NCBI GenBank assembly: GCA_005281725.1
Contig: SSBO01000012.1
Location: forward strand, 17,402,212-17,466,211
Direction of reading: 5' to 3'
DNA: 64,000 nt
DNA from: Wuchereria bancrofti
Taxonomy: Eukaryota > Nematoda > Chromadorea > Rhabditida > Onchocercidae
Positions 62,801 through 64,000 of this stretch are shown here, piece by piece. The position numbers and the translations under genes are program-made. Every line of letters begins with the position of its first letter. Position 1 is the stretch's first letter. Below the pieces are notes generated by a model that was not told the origin of the DNA, ran no database searches, and was given only the letters and a program-made list of their open reading frames with translations.

Positions 62801-64000
62801 TATATATTTTTTCACCTTTTCCCGATAATTAAAATGTAGTTTCAAAGAAGTGCAATGACTCGAAAAAAAGAAAGAAATGCATTAAATTCACTATCAGGAA
62901 ACAAATTTGATATTTTTGTATTTCTGGCCCTAATGCGTAATTCACAAAGGAGAGCAGCAAAAGCAAATTTGAAAAAGCGCCATCGAGAGCACTACCACAT
63001 AACGCGCCGATTGCACCGGCATCCAATGTTGCGCTCCACTATTACTGTCACTACTACTACGTATCAGTTAGAAAAGAAGGTAAAGCATACCTTTTTTTAT
63101 GCTGATAATGGCTCAGTTTTGCTATGTTTCGTCAGATTATCGTTACTCTCCAAAAACAATACTTCAAAAACTAGAAATGTATTCGCATTCTTCCTGTTTA
63201 ATCAGTGTGGCTGTTGAATGTCCAAATTACTTCGAACTCTTACCATGATATTCGTTTTCAACTTGATAAGTTGGAATGAAAACGTCGGAATGTCTTAAAA
63301 TGTGGTAAGGAACTGTTATGTTATTAGGACCTGTTATCACTGTTGATATGCAGAAGGTTTACTTAAGCTATCATGTTTGCATATAGAAAACTGCAGGTAA
63401 TATGTCCACAAATTTTGGGATTAGCTGTATCAGTTATCTGTATGCCATTCATTTTTTAGCTTTAAGATGTCACTAATTTCACATGGTAAATACCTGTAAG
63501 AGCTAAAGGACATTTCCTTTGAAAATGGAGTGCATTTTTCTCTTGTGGATTAAATGTATAAATGTTTTTTCTTTGTTTTTTTAAGGCAACAGTTTGTGAT
63601 CCGAAAATTTTCAATCCAGATTGTTGTACTGTTGAGTTTTTCTTTTGATCGTTTATTCGTTTATGTTTATAATTATGGAATGATTTAGCCAAGTCATATA
63701 AGCGGTCGTATTGCATCACTCCACATGACAGCATATTGTTTCGATGTACTATATGCCGCTCTACGCAATCATCAAACTCCTAAAATACCTCCAACAATTC
63801 CAAACGATAAATAGTAAGTTTTCTCTGTTAGATTTTCAAGACGTAATTTTTTATAATATAGTTTTTCTGTGAAATTTGAGGAATTTTTCAATATCTCATA
63901 AAAACACGTCATATTTTAAAATAATTTTGTCTTTAGTTGCATTTAATTTGAATTCTAGTCCGCTCTTTGTAACCTGGAAGAAGGGATATGATCGGCGTTT
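59836..64000 (+). CDS. AMMECR1: AMMECR1 homologue, 5' part (continues past the window)
   Basis: AMMECR1 proteins carry a conserved domain shared by archaea and eukaryotes; the molecular role is poorly known (nuclear protein, RNA- or nucleic-acid-related function suspected). A likely first exon, 59836-59913, starts MSSLSSGHSS and is Ser/Thr-rich, like the low-complexity N-terminus of the family, ending in phase 0 at a GTATGT donor. Exon 63689-63813 reads RIASLHMTAYCFDVLYAAL and KIPPTIPNDK, matching the family CFDVLY motif. The next exon starts at 63959 (PLFVTWKKGYDRRF) and runs off the end. A possible middle exon ends at 63079 (HRHPMLRST, TTYQLEKK; phase 0, donor GTAAAG). The intron between first and last exons is artificially lengthened by the 1.2-kb contig overlap. 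The domain exons are firm; joining of the first exon is inferred. Confidence 0.8.
60416..62800. repeat. About 1.2-kb direct repeat across a single N (61613), contig overlap
   Basis: 60416-61612 and 61614-62800 are the same segment, beginning GTGAATTGCTATTTG and ending at TATCATTCAA. The first half shows no difference I can see. The second half differs at scattered bases and short indels (for example near 60985 versus 62187, and 61098 versus 62296). The repeat exactly abuts the N on both sides, pointing to two overlapping contigs from different haplotypes, within the AMMECR1 intron. Confidence 0.9.

Noticed and set aside
62829..63026. Minus-strand open frame with a hydrophobic middle
   Set aside because: Antisense to the candidate AMMECR1 middle exon and without a family match.
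63462..63734. Minus-strand 90-codon frame
   Set aside because: Antisense to the AMMECR1 CFDVLY exon and its intron.
1..64000. CRISPR arrays, bacterial operons or endosymbiont (Wolbachia-like) insertions
   Set aside because: No regularly spaced direct repeats, no long intronless bacterial-type genes and no ribosome-binding-site patterns were seen; introns and splice sites are eukaryotic throughout.

Overview
This is nuclear DNA of a eukaryote, most likely a parasitic nematode of the filarial/spirurid type. It is AT-rich. Genes are split by many short introns (mostly about 50-400 bp) with TTTCAG-like acceptors. The recognisable gene set (CYP13-like P450, ATG16, CDK4/6, CLCC1, G-gamma, AMMECR1) fits a worm. 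The genus is an inference; no rRNA, tRNA or mitochondrial marker was found.

Layout. 0.4-3.9 kb (+): a clan-3 cytochrome P450 with internal stops, probably a pseudogene. 3.9-9.2 kb (-): ATG16, convergent with the P450. 9.9-12.5 kb (+): CDK4/6 kinase, divergent from ATG16 across about 650 bp; three of its six introns appear to be GC-AG. 12.9-16.3 kb: unrecognised coding-like exons. 17.6-20.6 kb (+): an unrecognised single-pass membrane protein. 23.3-24.7 kb: a broken copy of CLCC1. 25-39 kb: a second, diverged version of the 12.9-24.98 kb sequence, in which the membrane-protein gene is broken but CLCC1 (33.9-37.2 kb) is intact. 38.95-41.5 kb: resumes the first version. 42.2-42.5 kb (+): G-protein gamma subunit. 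45.4-46.7 kb: unrecognised coding-like ORFs. 47.5-49.0 kb (-): C-type-lectin-like exons with a solo LTR in the intron. 49-59.8 kb: no gene I can support. 59.8-64.0 kb (+): 5' part of AMMECR1, running off the window.

The most important structural point is that the window is a mosaic. Four isolated single N bases (24979, 29499, 38952, 61613) each sit where one sequence stops and an overlapping copy begins. The simplest reading is that unmerged contigs, including an alternative haplotype, were placed end to end. A real segmental duplication followed by complementary gene loss is the biological alternative. The two versions differ by substitutions, kilobase-scale deletions and one LTR insertion whose empty site is visible in the other version. 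Each has lost a gene the other keeps, yet they share an internal block of about 2.95 kb with no difference I can see.

The recognisable genes are ordinary cellular ones (detoxification, autophagy, G1 control, ER membrane channel, heterotrimeric G-protein signalling). They do not form a pathway together. I did not find a clearly novel multi-gene system.
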